NCBI GenBank assembly: GCA_021030915.1
Contig: JAGEMR010000045.1
Location: forward strand, 124,001 to 188,000
Reading direction: 5' to 3'
DNA from: Astrothelium macrocarpum
Taxonomy: Eukaryota; Ascomycota; Dothideomycetes; Trypetheliales; Trypetheliaceae
Length of the DNA: 64,000 bases
The notes beneath the pieces are model-generated. The model did not search any database. It had not been told where the DNA came from and saw only the letters and a list, made by a program, of their open reading frames with translations. Positions 35,600 through 46,536 of this stretch are shown here, piece by piece (the first letter of the stretch is position 1; each line of letters begins with the position of its first letter). The position numbers and the translations under genes are program-made.

Positions 35600-37179
35600 A
35601 TGTTGCACAGAACCAGTGCTCGACTAAGACATGCCAATCAAAGCTGCTGGCTGCATGAGCTGACTCGCCTCCCATTGTTTGAGCCGCAAAAGACAAAGAG
35701 AGGTCCAGCGACCATTTTGGGTGGTAATTTCGGATCCAAGGTTAAACCCCACGCAACACAGTGGCACCGCAGCTACAGCAATGGATCACATAGTCATGTA
35801 ATTCAAGAGGGTACACAGGAACATCCATTCGCTTATAGTCAAAATGTACAGCCAGGTAAGGCCGGGTCCCAAGACGGGAATACGGCGCGTTATCAGTCAG
35901 TTCCGATCGAACAGAAACATCATACCACAAAGGAGCCGGTTGAGCCTTTGAAACATTCAATTGAAGCTTGGATCTGGCGGGTTGACCCTTTGATTCTTCG
36001 AGATCAATGTCAATGCCAACGCTGTGTTGATCCAGATTCACATCAAAAGTTGTTTCAATCTTCAGATATTCCTTCCAGCATCCGGCCCTGCAACGTTGTT
36101 CCAAACGGTGATGAAGCTCATTTGCAGTGGGAAAATGACGTACCCGGTTATTCCAACGACCATGTGACGAGGATAACTTCGAACAGAATTAACGAGCTGT
36201 TTGATCATGAACCGCTCAGGCCTCCAACGACCTGGGACAGATCATTATTCGAGAAGCATTTTCGAAAATGGTCGTGGTCCGATTGCCGAAGGAATAGCAA
36301 AACTCTCCATGCAGTACTAGAAGATCTAGACAATCATGGCCTCGTTTTCCTCGAAGATATGCCTCAACTAGAAGCCGATGAAGAGGTCAGCTCAACCTAC
36401 GGCGTCGAGCAGATCGGCGCAGAAATAGGCCCCCTTCGCGATTCCTTGTACGGCAGGACATGGGACGTCAGAAGTGTTGCAAACGCCAAAAACATCGCAT
36501 ACACACATCAATACCTCGGCCTTCACATGGACCTGCTGTAAGTCCCTCCCCTAGATTCCTTCCCCCCTCCACCCAGCATCGCACCCCCGAAATATTAACC
36601 CCGTGCCTCAGCTACATGACCGCGCCACCAACCTTCCAAATCCTCCACTGTCTCCAGGCCTCCGCCTCCGGCGGCGGCGAATCCGTCTTCGTGGACGCCT
36701 TCCGCGCCGCCGAGACCATCCTCCACAACACCTCCAACCCCTCCCAACACCCCCTCTGCACCTACCCAGTCCCCTACCACTACCACCACGTCGCCTCTTC
36801 CTCGCACCAGCACAGCCACGCGTACCACAACACGCATCCCGTCATCGAGCTCGACGCGCACGGCTGCATCGCCAACGTCAACTGGAGCCCGCCGTTCCAG
36901 GCGCCGCTGCGCGGCGGCGGTGGTGCGTCGAGCGCGCAGCTGCGGGAGTGGCATGGTGCGGCGCAGGAATTTGGGCGGATGATTGAGCGGGCCGAGATGC
37001 AGTTTGAGCGGTTGTTGAGGCCGGGCGAGGCGGTGATTTTCAACAATCGGCGAGTCTTGCATGCGCGGAGGGCGTTTGATGTGGCCAAGGGACCGAGGTG
37101 GTTGAAGGGGGCGTATATTGATGGGGATTCTGTGGGGAGCAAGTTACGGGTGTTGCGGGAATTATGTGGGCGGGAATGA
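35600..37179 (+). CDS. Gamma-butyrobetaine (or trimethyllysine) dioxygenase-like protein
   Basis: Two exons, 35600-36537 and 36612-37179 (GTAAGT..CAG), giving 501 aa. The enzyme class is Fe(II)/2-oxoglutarate dioxygenases of carnitine biosynthesis. After a basic mitochondrial-type leader (MLHRTSARLRH) and a variable linker comes the N-terminal zinc motif LRDQCQCQRCVDP. The double-stranded beta-helix follows, with the iron ligands HMD at the end of exon 1 (LGLHMDLL) and the distal His in RRVLHARRAF; Arg residues after it would bind 2-oxoglutarate. The ATG at 35600 was chosen because upstream reading runs through antisense TPC1 exon 1. Whether it acts on gamma-butyrobetaine or trimethyllysine cannot be told from motifs. 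The second exon lies in a GC-rich skew-switching island and contains His- and Ala-rich loops. Confidence 0.85.
36540..37165. other. GC-rich island with C-to-G skew switch (dioxygenase 3' exon)
   Basis: The + strand is C-rich from about 36540 to 36830, including the whole intron, balanced around 36850-36920, and G-rich from about 36930 to 37165. The first exon of the same gene is of ordinary composition. Confidence 0.75.
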
Positions 37180-37554
37180 GGGGTGAGATTTGGCATTGGA
37201 GTGTTCTAAGAAGGATTTAAGGAATGGCGTCGATCAACGCCGTGAGATTCAATTCTGATGTTGCATATTGATTTCTATACAATCTATTAGACACGCCGTG
37301 AAGGAGACAGAGTAGATGTTTCCCATTGGTTACTTGAAATGACCCCTGTTTTGAGCAGAATCTGCCTCCCAACTCCGATGCTAATTACTGAGAAAAGAGA
37401 CCTGAGGCCAAGTGCACCACGGGTATCGTGACCCATCATCGCAGCCGCCGAATCAAAGGAAAAAGGAGAAAGAACCAGTCTTTGTTATGAGAAAAGCCGC
37501 CACCATGCAGACCTGTGAAACCATGACGCGGGAAAAGAAAAAGGAAAAAAGAAA
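37180..37554. other. Convergent intergenic region
   Basis: 375 bp between two convergent stop codons, A-rich on the + strand near 37440-37555. It probably contains both 3' untranslated regions. Nothing else seen. Confidence 0.5.
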
Positions 37555-40500
37555 TCATTGCTTCTCCCTCAACACCTCAAAATTCTTCCCCTCAGGCCTC
37601 CGCCCCGCCGCTTCCCCACGAAAGAACTCACACACAAACACCAATTTCTCTGGCGGATGCTTCCCACTTCCTTTGCCTACAAACACCGTAATCTCATCTC
37701 CCGAATAGATCCGCCCGTACAATGTCCCAGTCTCCTTGCTACCACGCTTCAGATGTGTACCGTTGACCCAAATGCCTGCTGTGCTTTCAGTCGTGATGAT
37801 GGTATGCAACCCTTCGATCTTTGTCCAGTCCGCGCTGGCATTGCTGGCAAGCGCCTCGTCGAGACCCTTGGCATGGAACCAGATGAGGATTCCGCGCTTG
37901 GGGATGCGCGTGTCGCCTGAGTGAGGGTAGACGTGTGTGTTGCCACGGTCGCGACCCCATGTGGAGACGCGAGTGGAAAGAGGTAGCGTCATCGGGATGA
38001 ACGAATCGGATGTCGAGGTGAGCTTGCCGAGACGGGTAGGCGGCCGGGCAAATGCATCAGGAGAGGATCGCTGTGACGCTGCTGCTGCCTCTGCAACATC
38101 ATTCCCCGCAGGATGACTCATTTGAGGTTCATGGAAACTGGTGGGTTTGGAGTCGCTCCTTCCCTCTGCACTGTCTGTGGACCTCGTCGTAGTCCTTGGA
38201 AGTGACGCCATATTGGCAGGGAGATGAAGCGAGCTACCGAAGGATTGTTCATCTGGTTTCTTCGATTCCTCTGACTCATCGACATCGGAATGTGAACGGT
38301 CATAGAAAGCAGAAGCGGAAAATGGAATGCTGATCTGTCGATTGAAAGGAGGAGGTCTTGGCGTAGTATCGTTTGTGTGTGGACTTTTGACGTTGTTTGG
38401 GGTTGCTGTTTGAGAATTGTGATCGGGAGTCTTGGGTGTGGAAGGCTCACCTGCAGCTGGTGAGTTTGCGGAAGGTGGAGACTCCATGTGCAAGTCACGC
38501 ACGAGCGATTCGGCTCCCAACAGACTCGTAGCTGCCCCGACTTTCAACAGTTGAGATTCAATCGATCCATTGCTTGATTGACGGCCAGAGCGAAACTGCC
38601 CAAAGTCCGTACTCGAATTGGCCTGACTCCTTTCACTTGCGCTGCTAGCAAGTTGATACGCGTCGGATTCGTTCGTCGTAGACGTATTTTGACGACTGAT
38701 GGCAAGAGCAGCTTGTGTCCGAACATCAAATGCACCCGAGTCTTGTAGAGCTGAATGGCCTATCTCACCGAAGAGTCTGGGGCCATTTCCTGGATCCACA
38801 GATGACGGATCATGAGAACCATTTTTCCGATGGAGGCGCCCAGAATTGTGGGAGGTATTGGGACTTGAGTCTGTTTTTGGCTTCTCACGAAATGCATACA
38901 GATCACCCCTTGCTCGTTTCGACTGGCGTGGGTCTAGGAAGTCATCGATGTCATTAGATCCAAAGCTAAAGTCATCTTCTTCAGGAACTTGGAAACGGCG
39001 GGCTCCATCATTAATACTCAATTGAGACATATCAGGTGCTGACGTTTCTGTGGGCTCTTCCTCTTCCTCTTCGTTAATGGCTCCTAAAAGTGCATCTGGT
39101 TCGGCGTTAACAATAGATCCATCATCAAGCCAAGGGTGTGTTAGACACTGCCTCTCTGAAGGCCGCTTTGAGGGATCCGTATTTAGCATCTTCATGAGAA
39201 AATCTATGCCTGCATCCGAGATTGCTACGAATTTGAGAGGCGAAATGTCCAACCTCGTCTCCATTATCTTATTGAACATTGCTTGGCCGGTTTGATCAGC
39301 AACACCCTCAAACGGAGGTTTTTTGCACAAGGAAAACCACAATACCGCCGCATAAGACCATGTGTCCACTGAATGACTGTATGAGTGTGCTTCGGCTTGC
39401 GGATGATTGCCGCGTCGTCGTTTCTGCCCCTTTACAGGGTGGCGATTGCTGTAGTGTGGAAAAACTTCCGGTGCACAATACAATAGCGTGCCGCAAAACG
39501 TCTTGAGAAAAGTGTCATTGTCGTTGACAACTTTGGAGAGTCCAAAGTCCGACAATTTCACCTCAAAAGGATCTTCTGAAGAGATCAAAATGTTGTCAGG
39601 CTTGATATCGCGATGTGTGATTTTCTGATCATGGAGATACATCAAGGCGCCGAGAACTTGACGTGACATGACTCTTCCTTGGTCTTCTTCCAACACTCCA
39701 TATTCCTCCAAGTAATCTTGTAAGTCGCCAAAAGGAACGTATTCCATGACAATGTAGAGATGATTCTCAATATCGTAATAGTTGACGTACTGAACAATGT
39801 TCGGGTGTCGCACAGTCTGCATGATTTGCATCTCGTTTTCAATCCGTCTATCCAGTACACCATTTTTCACAAACCTTCTTTTCTCCAATTCTTTTGCAGC
39901 GTAAAAGTTCCCATCCCGCCTGGTCGAAAGCTTGTACACGTTAGCAAAAGCGCCTTTACCAAGAAAGCCGACAACGCTGTATTCGTCGCCACCGTCCCAC
40001 TTCATGCCACGATTAGAGCTTGTAGACGCGAGTTTGATGGAAGATGCGGCTTGTTTGGCTGCACGCTCATCTGCAACAACCTTTTGTTTGCCTCGAACAT
40101 CAGCTTGTCCTTGCCCAGCCGTATTGGCTTCATCGTGCTGCTCCGCTAGTATGGCACGAGCCACGAAAGCTCTAAAGTTTTCGGTAAACAGTTCAGAGTG
40201 AGCATCTCTAGGAGGAATTCGTACGACAAATTTGATACAGTCCTCTGGTCTCGGCGATAGGATTGATATGATTGAATTGGCCATCAGCATTCGCATCATT
40301 TCTCTCTCGCTTCCTCGTTTTTTTAGAAGGACGTCATCGACAAGTGTACCATTTGTGGACATATCCTGAATCATAATGACGCCAGAATTATTGACGTAGA
40401 TGCGAAAATGCATATTGCTGATACGTTTCAGACTATCGATGTGGAGGATGATGTCATTTAGGCTGGGATGGCGGCCAAATGTAAACCCCATTGCCGGTCG

Positions 40501-40809
40501 TTGGATTTTGGAGGAAAGCCGCAAGGCAAGATCCAGTGGAGCGTTTTGTCCATCAAGTATAAATGTCTCTTGTTCACTGGGGTCTTCTGATTGCGAGTGT
40601 TCGGTATAGGCGTGGTTCCTCCATTGAAGGACATGTTGTGGAGCGCGCCTATATGTTTCTTCGACAATGGCAAATGCAGCAGGCGAACAAGGATGAAGTA
40701 TACATAATACATCTGCTGCATCGGCCTCACTCAGTCCAGACGTACTTTGGCCCGCGCGACGGGGATCGAAAACGGCTTGCGTTGACGGTTGTGTGGCTTC
40801 CTCATCCAT
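37555..40809 (-). CDS. FHA-domain Ser/Thr kinase, Chk2/Rad53 family
   Basis: Single exon on the minus strand, 1084 aa. Kinases of this build relay DNA-damage and replication-stress signals. The N-terminal FHA domain (about residues 105-165) has FGRHPSLNDIIL, the RISNMHFRIY strand and MSTNGT, the phosphothreonine-binding signature. The kinase domain runs from about 280 (GKGAFANVYKLS) with HRDIKPDNILI, DFGLSK and CGTLLYCAPE, plus a basic RRRG insert in the activation/P+1 region. A Ser-rich linker of about 350 residues follows. The C-terminal 110 residues again look FHA-like (RGILIWFHAKG; GIWVNGTHLKRG), which would give the FHA-kinase-FHA order of Rad53, though this second copy lacks a clear GR/SxxH signature. 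It may be the Rad53 ortholog or a paralogous fungal FHA kinase. Confidence 0.87.
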   Translation of the reverse strand: MDEEATQPSTQAVFDPRRAGQSTSGLSEADAADVLCILHPCSPAAFAIVEETYRRAPQHVLQWRNHAYTEHSQSEDPSEQETFILDGQNAPLDLALRLSSKIQRPAMGFTFGRHPSLNDIILHIDSLKRISNMHFRIYVNNSGVIMIQDMSTNGTLVDDVLLKKRGSEREMMRMLMANSIISILSPRPEDCIKFVVRIPPRDAHSELFTENFRAFVARAILAEQHDEANTAGQGQADVRGKQKVVADERAAKQAASSIKLASTSSNRGMKWDGGDEYSVVGFLGKGAFANVYKLSTRRDGNFYAAKELEKRRFVKNGVLDRRIENEMQIMQTVRHPNIVQYVNYYDIENHLYIVMEYVPFGDLQDYLEEYGVLEEDQGRVMSRQVLGALMYLHDQKITHRDIKPDNILISSEDPFEVKLSDFGLSKVVNDNDTFLKTFCGTLLYCAPEVFPHYSNRHPVKGQKRRRGNHPQAEAHSYSHSVDTWSYAAVLWFSLCKKPPFEGVADQTGQAMFNKIMETRLDISPLKFVAISDAGIDFLMKMLNTDPSKRPSERQCLTHPWLDDGSIVNAEPDALLGAINEEEEEEPTETSAPDMSQLSINDGARRFQVPEEDDFSFGSNDIDDFLDPRQSKRARGDLYAFREKPKTDSSPNTSHNSGRLHRKNGSHDPSSVDPGNGPRLFGEIGHSALQDSGAFDVRTQAALAISRQNTSTTNESDAYQLASSASERSQANSSTDFGQFRSGRQSSNGSIESQLLKVGAATSLLGAESLVRDLHMESPPSANSPAAGEPSTPKTPDHNSQTATPNNVKSPHTNDTTPRPPPFNRQISIPFSASAFYDRSHSDVDESEESKKPDEQSFGSSLHLPANMASLPRTTTRSTDSAEGRSDSKPTSFHEPQMSHPAGNDVAEAAAASQRSSPDAFARPPTRLGKLTSTSDSFIPMTLPLSTRVSTWGRDRGNTHVYPHSGDTRIPKRGILIWFHAKGLDEALASNASADWTKIEGLHTIITTESTAGIWVNGTHLKRGSKETGTLYGRIYSGDEITVFVGKGSGKHPPEKLVFVCEFFRGEAAGRRPEGKNFEVLREKQ

Positions 40810-43288
40810 GATATGTACAGCTTACAAGAGTAGTCCAGTGGAGAAATCGGGTTGCCTGTGAAATATGCTCCCCAAGTCCTACGCATCGGCGGTAGCGGGA
40901 TATTACCGACAACTTGAAAGAGTTGAATTTGAGAAGATGAAAATATGCGCTGAATTTGAGATGGTTAGCGTAGAAAAGGTAGAGATACTCGTGGGGTATC
41001 GATATGGGCAAGGCCGTGATGATGTGGAGATCAGGCCGCGTCTATGTCGGGAGAAAAACTCGAAAGGTGTAAAAGTGTTACGTGACCGACGCAACACCGT
41101 CGCAGGCCTCAACACATGAAAAAACTCAGGTTCCCCGCATCAGTTGCCGTAGCAATATAGTCCGTCTACTGGGCGACAGCAATGAGGACTCTGCAGGAAG
41201 CCATTAAGTTAACAGTGGCAGTCTTGCGGAGCTTCCACTCATAATCAGATTCTCGCTGGTGAGGCAAACTTCTGCAACCAACCTTGATTGAGAACGACAG
41301 GACTTCAACAGGTGTAGGCTCCAACTCTGTGCCAACAGAGCTCCATGTACAATAGTACTCGAATTAGGCATGCATTGTCATTGACTCGACTGTCTTGGAT
41401 GCATGGGAGGCCGCCCGCCAGGTTGCAGATAGAATCACAGCGGAGAGCAAAAGCGAGCTTTTCTTAAGATTAGCAAGTTTTTGGTGGCTACGGCAGTTCA
41501 CAAGTCGGCATCCACAGTCAACAAGCCAGCGAAGGCTTCTTGAGCAGTGATGTTCGCCGAGGAGTGAGGTCGAGGTCTGCAGGGATCCTCGCAAGGGGAC
41601 GAACACGCGTGGGGGAAAGGAGAGTAAAGAGAATGTACCGATGATTAACCGGCGCTATTGGCGCCTTCGGATGCGCGGCTCGACGAACCGGTGCAACTAC
41701 ATCACATATGTCTGTTCCTGTGAAGTAAATTTTTATTACATTGCCACCCGGAAAGCCGTCTCAATTTGCTCTCTACTAAAGAGTCGCCCGTCAATAAAAG
41801 CCAGAATAGAGTAATTCAGTGAAGCACAACGCGCGTAAGTCTTCTAGACTATAGCTAATAGAAAGCTTGGTAGCTCTCAATGCATTTTTATTACGCTTGG
41901 ATCTGCTTTGGAGACTTGGTGTGCGAAAAGAGGGTACTTTAGCCAAAGCCGACTGCTGCATTTGAATTGCACTGAGATATGATCATAGTCATGTACCGTA
42001 TTGCAGATCTTGCCATTACGATGCATCGTCCTTTGCTGCCATCGGCGGGTTACGATCAGCAGTCACTGACTCGTGGAACCGATCAGAGAAGCTGATGGAA
42101 TCTTGCTAGGCAGAAGACAGAGGTATTAGCCACAGTGCTGTCCCGCTGCATTGTGCTTTAATGTCAAGACAATAGGTTAAGTCGGTTGAGGCACACGCTG
42201 AGGTTGGCGTTTAACATCAGGCAGCCAGGTTGAAGGCTAAAATCTCACCCGTAATTAAATGTGCGCACGCTCCGCTGGCAACTTTCAAATATGCCGTGAC
42301 AATCCTCACCCCTATGATGTCTGGCACAACAAAGTGTCCAACGCTCACAGATTTCTCCGGTCAAGTCTCGCACTACGCATTCGATTAAGACTTGAACAGT
42401 CTACCAAGCAATGCTCAAATCGCTGGCGCCGATGCAATAGAATACACATGAAATGGAAGCAGATGGAGGTTGAACAGTAATTGACCGATAGGTAGAACAC
42501 CATTCTTAGCTTTGTCAGCACGGAGCAGAATTCATCAGTGGAAGGAGAGGTCTCGCTGCACTTGGCAAAGTTCAGCGACTGACTCGGGAAATTCTTCAGG
42601 CCAGTTTCAGATCATGCTCCATACTGCTATGACTATTCTGGAAACACTTGCTCTAAAAATTGTGGGGGCTACCTTTTACGGCACGGAATACTGATAGGGG
42701 TAACAATAAGTAACGTTGGCGAAACACTTTCCCCACGCGACTGCTAGCCGAGCGATCCATAATAAATTTAATTCGTCCAGCGACTTCTAGCTGTAGCTAT
42801 GCTGTTCTTCGCAACAATGCCGCCTTATTTGTGGGCGCTCAGGGGAGATTCTCATTGCACCGCTAACGTAATAATTTTGATTCGCAAGCTTGGGGACTGT
42901 GATGTGTCGCAAGAGCCAGGGGAAGTTCATTCACGCACGACAATTTGATTCTCAGGGCGTAAAACAGAAAGCATCCTGCATAGGGTGATAAGAGGGTGTT
43001 GAGCACCAAAACCAATGTGTCAGAAACTATCATGGCTCCAGAGCGGCACATTTGGTCAAAGAAATAGACATGAGATAATAGACCTCAAAAGCAAAAAAGA
43101 AACAAGTCTCTCCTTGGATTAGGCGAGTGTAAATCTCATACCGCTAAATCAGTTGTCAAATGCAAGGTGGTACCTTAGTGGCCGGCCGATCGGTTCTCGG
43201 CCGGAAATTGCCGACCTCAATCTTCACCAACCACACCCTTTGTTTGGATGTACCTACCTAAGTAGAACTGGAACGACAACGCTCTACG
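40810..43288. other. Gene-poor stretch, nothing recognised
   Basis: About 2.5 kb between the FHA kinase (-) and the exonuclease gene (+), both transcribed outward. The first few hundred bases must hold the kinase promoter. Open frames here are at most about 85 codons and lack protein-like composition on either strand. No repeat or RNA gene recognised. Confidence 0.5.
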
Positions 43289-45539
43289 ATGACGAAGCGA
43301 AAGCGATCACACGAGGAATTTCGAGCCGACAACGGTGATTCAGACAGCACAATCGCTACTAATGGCTTTGGTCTAGGCGCAACACTGGCAATGCTAAACG
43401 ACAAGCGTCCAAGGGAGTCTTCCCAACCTGAGGAGGAAAATATACAGCACGTCGAGAAAACCGACAACGAGTGGCACGTTGTTGAGTCTCATTCTAAGAA
43501 GAAGCGCCGAAAGCAGCAGGAGAAATCCCGCAATGCAGAAAACAACTATCCTGCCATATACCACTCACCACATATTCGACTCCAGTCATTTGTAAAAATC
43601 AGCGACCTTCAAACTCTTGTGCTCTACCTTCTAGCAGACGGTACGGCTCCCCAATGGGTGGCTGTACGACATCATAGACAGGTAAGGAAAGTTGTGGTGC
43701 TCATGGTCCCTGGACTGGAACCAGGCATGTTCAATGGGACTACATCTCTTTCCGTTCAGTCAGAAGAGGTAGAGCAGAGTAGTGCTTTTGCTTCAACAAG
43801 CGTCACGCCAGGTTCACCAAATCTGGAGCCAAGCACTTCTCCTGCACAAGAGAATTACACAGACAGCGTCAAGCCAACCCCTGATGACTTCTATCCTATC
43901 AAGCTTATATCAGACCAAATGCCCGAACCCCTTCAACCCCTCTCTACTATCTTCACTCACATGTGGCCTGTCAAGAGCCCGGGCGATGATAGATTCAACC
44001 GTTTGCATTCTCCTGTCGCAGCAATGCTCACTTCACCGTTACCAAAGTCCAAAGAGGAAAGAAAAGGAAACGGACCCCAAACACCTCGCGCAGCAAAAAA
44101 TTGGAAAGATGAGCCTACACCAATCACGTTTTTCCTTGCTTCTCCAGAAGAACTTTTAGAAAATGAGTACGTTAGCCATCCATCTGTTTTTGCTACCGTG
44201 GTGGAACGTAGCAGAGATTTACAAGGGAGACGCAATCTAAATCAAGCACCAGAAGATGGCTGGGTGGATAGCACAGTGGATTCGCCGTCAATACATGAGA
44301 TGTCTCAAAACGAAATGACCGATGGCGATCTGACGGCTGGGAAACGAGTCATTGCCATGGACTGCGAAATGTGCAAGACCGCAGACGACGTGTTTGAGTT
44401 GACTCGCATCAGCTTACTTGATTGGGACGGGCAAGTGCTCATGGATGAGCTGGTGAAGCCAGACAATCCTATTATTGACTACCTTACACCGTAGGTTATT
44501 TGTCCCAGAGAAAGGATTTCTTGCTGACGTTTGAGACAGGTTTTCCGGCATCACACCAGATATGCTGATGGAAGTCACTACCCGACTACGTGATATTCAA
44601 GCACGACTGCTTGACATTCTGACATCAGATACAATCCTTGTTGGACATTCTCTCAACTCCGATCTGACTGCACTCAAAATCACGCATCCATTTATTGTGG
44701 ATACATCCATCATCTTCCCTCATCCTCGCGGACCACCACTCAAGTCTTCGTTGAGGTGGCTCAGTCAGAAATACTTGGCTCGCGACATTCAACAGAACCA
44801 CGGGACCAAAGGGCACGACAGCATCGAAGATGCCAAGGCATGTCTGGATCTTGTAAAACAAAAATGTGAAAAGGGACCGAAATGGGCGACTATAGAGGCC
44901 AACGGGGAATCTATCTTCAAGCGGTTATCTCGTGCGTCTCGGCCCGCACACTCAAAGCGCGATGCATCCACTGGGGAAGGTCGCAGGGGAGCTGTGGTCG
45001 ACTGGGGTGACGTCGGCCGAGGTCCAGGTGCTGCAGCCGGAACTACGATTAGCTGTTCAAGCGACGCAGATATAGTGGCAGGAGTCAAAGTTGCCGTAAA
45101 CGGTAATGAAGACCCAGCATCGGATTCAAGTGCAGACGTCGATTTCGTTTGGGCACGATTACGTGAATTAGAAGCTCTTCGAGGATGGTCAAATGCAAAC
45201 ATAGTGTCAAACAAGGAAGATGGATTTGAAAATGATGATCAATCACTAGCACCACCAAGCATGACAGAGCTTGCAACAAAAACCGAGAAGACAGTGTCAC
45301 ACATCAAGGAGATTTACGATAGTCTGCCACGGTGTACGGCACTTATTATCTATAGTGGTTCTGGAGATCCCAGGGCATTGGGACGTTGGCATAAACAATA
45401 CCAACAACATCGGCAAGAGTTGGCGAGCAAAAAATGGAATGAGCCGCTCAGCGTGCAGTGGACACATCACGAAGAACAAGCAATGCGGAAGGCCTGTATA
45501 GAGGCACGTAGTGGGATTGCATTTGTTAGCGTCAAATAA
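43289..45539 (+). CDS. DEDDh RNA exonuclease of the Rnh70/REX1-REX3 type
   Basis: Two exons, 43289-44490 and 44540-45539 (49-bp intron GTAGGT..CAG), giving 733 aa. These nuclear 3'-5' exonucleases trim 5S rRNA, tRNA and other RNAs. The catalytic domain spans the intron: exoI VIAMDCEMC near residue 355, exoII LVGHSLNSDLTALKI, and exoIII GHDSIEDAKACLDL, giving the four acidic residues and the His of DEDDh enzymes. The N-terminus starts with a KRKRSHEE basic stretch that could be a nuclear signal and continues in a Ser/Pro-rich region. A C-terminal domain of about 230 residues (CTALIIYSGSGDPRAL) resembles the tail of fungal Rnh70 proteins. The ATG at 43289 opens the frame. Confidence 0.9.
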
Positions 45540-46536
45540 GGGCCGATTACGTGGTTTGTCTGACTGTGCTATATTAGCATGATTCACGGGTGGTTCGTGT
45601 GGCTAGCTGTTTCATAGATGAATCATCACCAGATGAAAAAATTTCCCTCTTTTTTTTTCTCTGTTGCCCAGTCTGGACCGGGAGCAATGGCTTGGCTAAC
45701 TCGAATGTGCAATCGAATCGTGTGTCGTATTGGGCCCTTGAAGTAGGACATGACTACATGACTACATGACGCGAGGTGGGCGTCAGATAAATCAACCACG
45801 GTCGATAGCCAGATAGCTAGCACGCTAGAGGATAGATAATTGACGCCGGTATTGGCAGCGCTTGATCAGCAGGCGGCCAAGCAATAGCAGCACGTATTAC
45901 CCAACGAATGGCATAAGCTCGGGCAGATTACGAGCAAGCCATGAACCTTGGACTTTCGCTTTGAGTTTTTCACGGTTTCACCGGTGCCAGGTTCACTAAT
46001 GGCAAAAAAGCGAATATCGCGCTGCATCGCATCCCTGCGCCCTAATCTGCAAACACTGGCGGCGGCTGCGTTGATTCGCTCGACGCGGCCGTCTTTGGCT
46101 CATCTGGCATCCTGTGATTCCTGCATCGCGGCGCTATATCTGAATCGCATCCTTACATTATGCGTAGCTTATGCTTCGCTCTCCTACAGCATCTTACGAG
46201 CTCCCTAATTGGGGCCCCCTTGCCGGATCCGGCCTCCCGCTCGGGCAGCTTCTTGGGGAATTACTGGGAATTGCTCGCTCCACCCGAGCCTCCCGATCCC
46301 AGCCAGATCCACGGCCTTTGAGCCTCTGACGCGGCGTTTCTCTTACGAAAGCCAAGACGGTGTAGCGCGGCGGCACAGACGCTGTAGGGAGCGTCCAGCC
46401 TACCTAGGCTACCTACAGCGAGCGCGCTGTGTAATTACTGCCATGTCCTGGTTCGATAAATCTCCCACTAATCTGTGCGATGCGGTAGAACCTTCATGCC
46501 TTGCGCGTCCTCGCTCGCCGCTCTCATTTCCCGTTC
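45540..46536. other. Intergenic region and promoter of the Mis18-like gene
   Basis: About 1 kb. A T-run at 45649-45658 may belong to the exonuclease 3' region. From 46000 it becomes C-rich, as for a fungal leader. No gene, repeat or RNA gene recognised. Confidence 0.5.
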
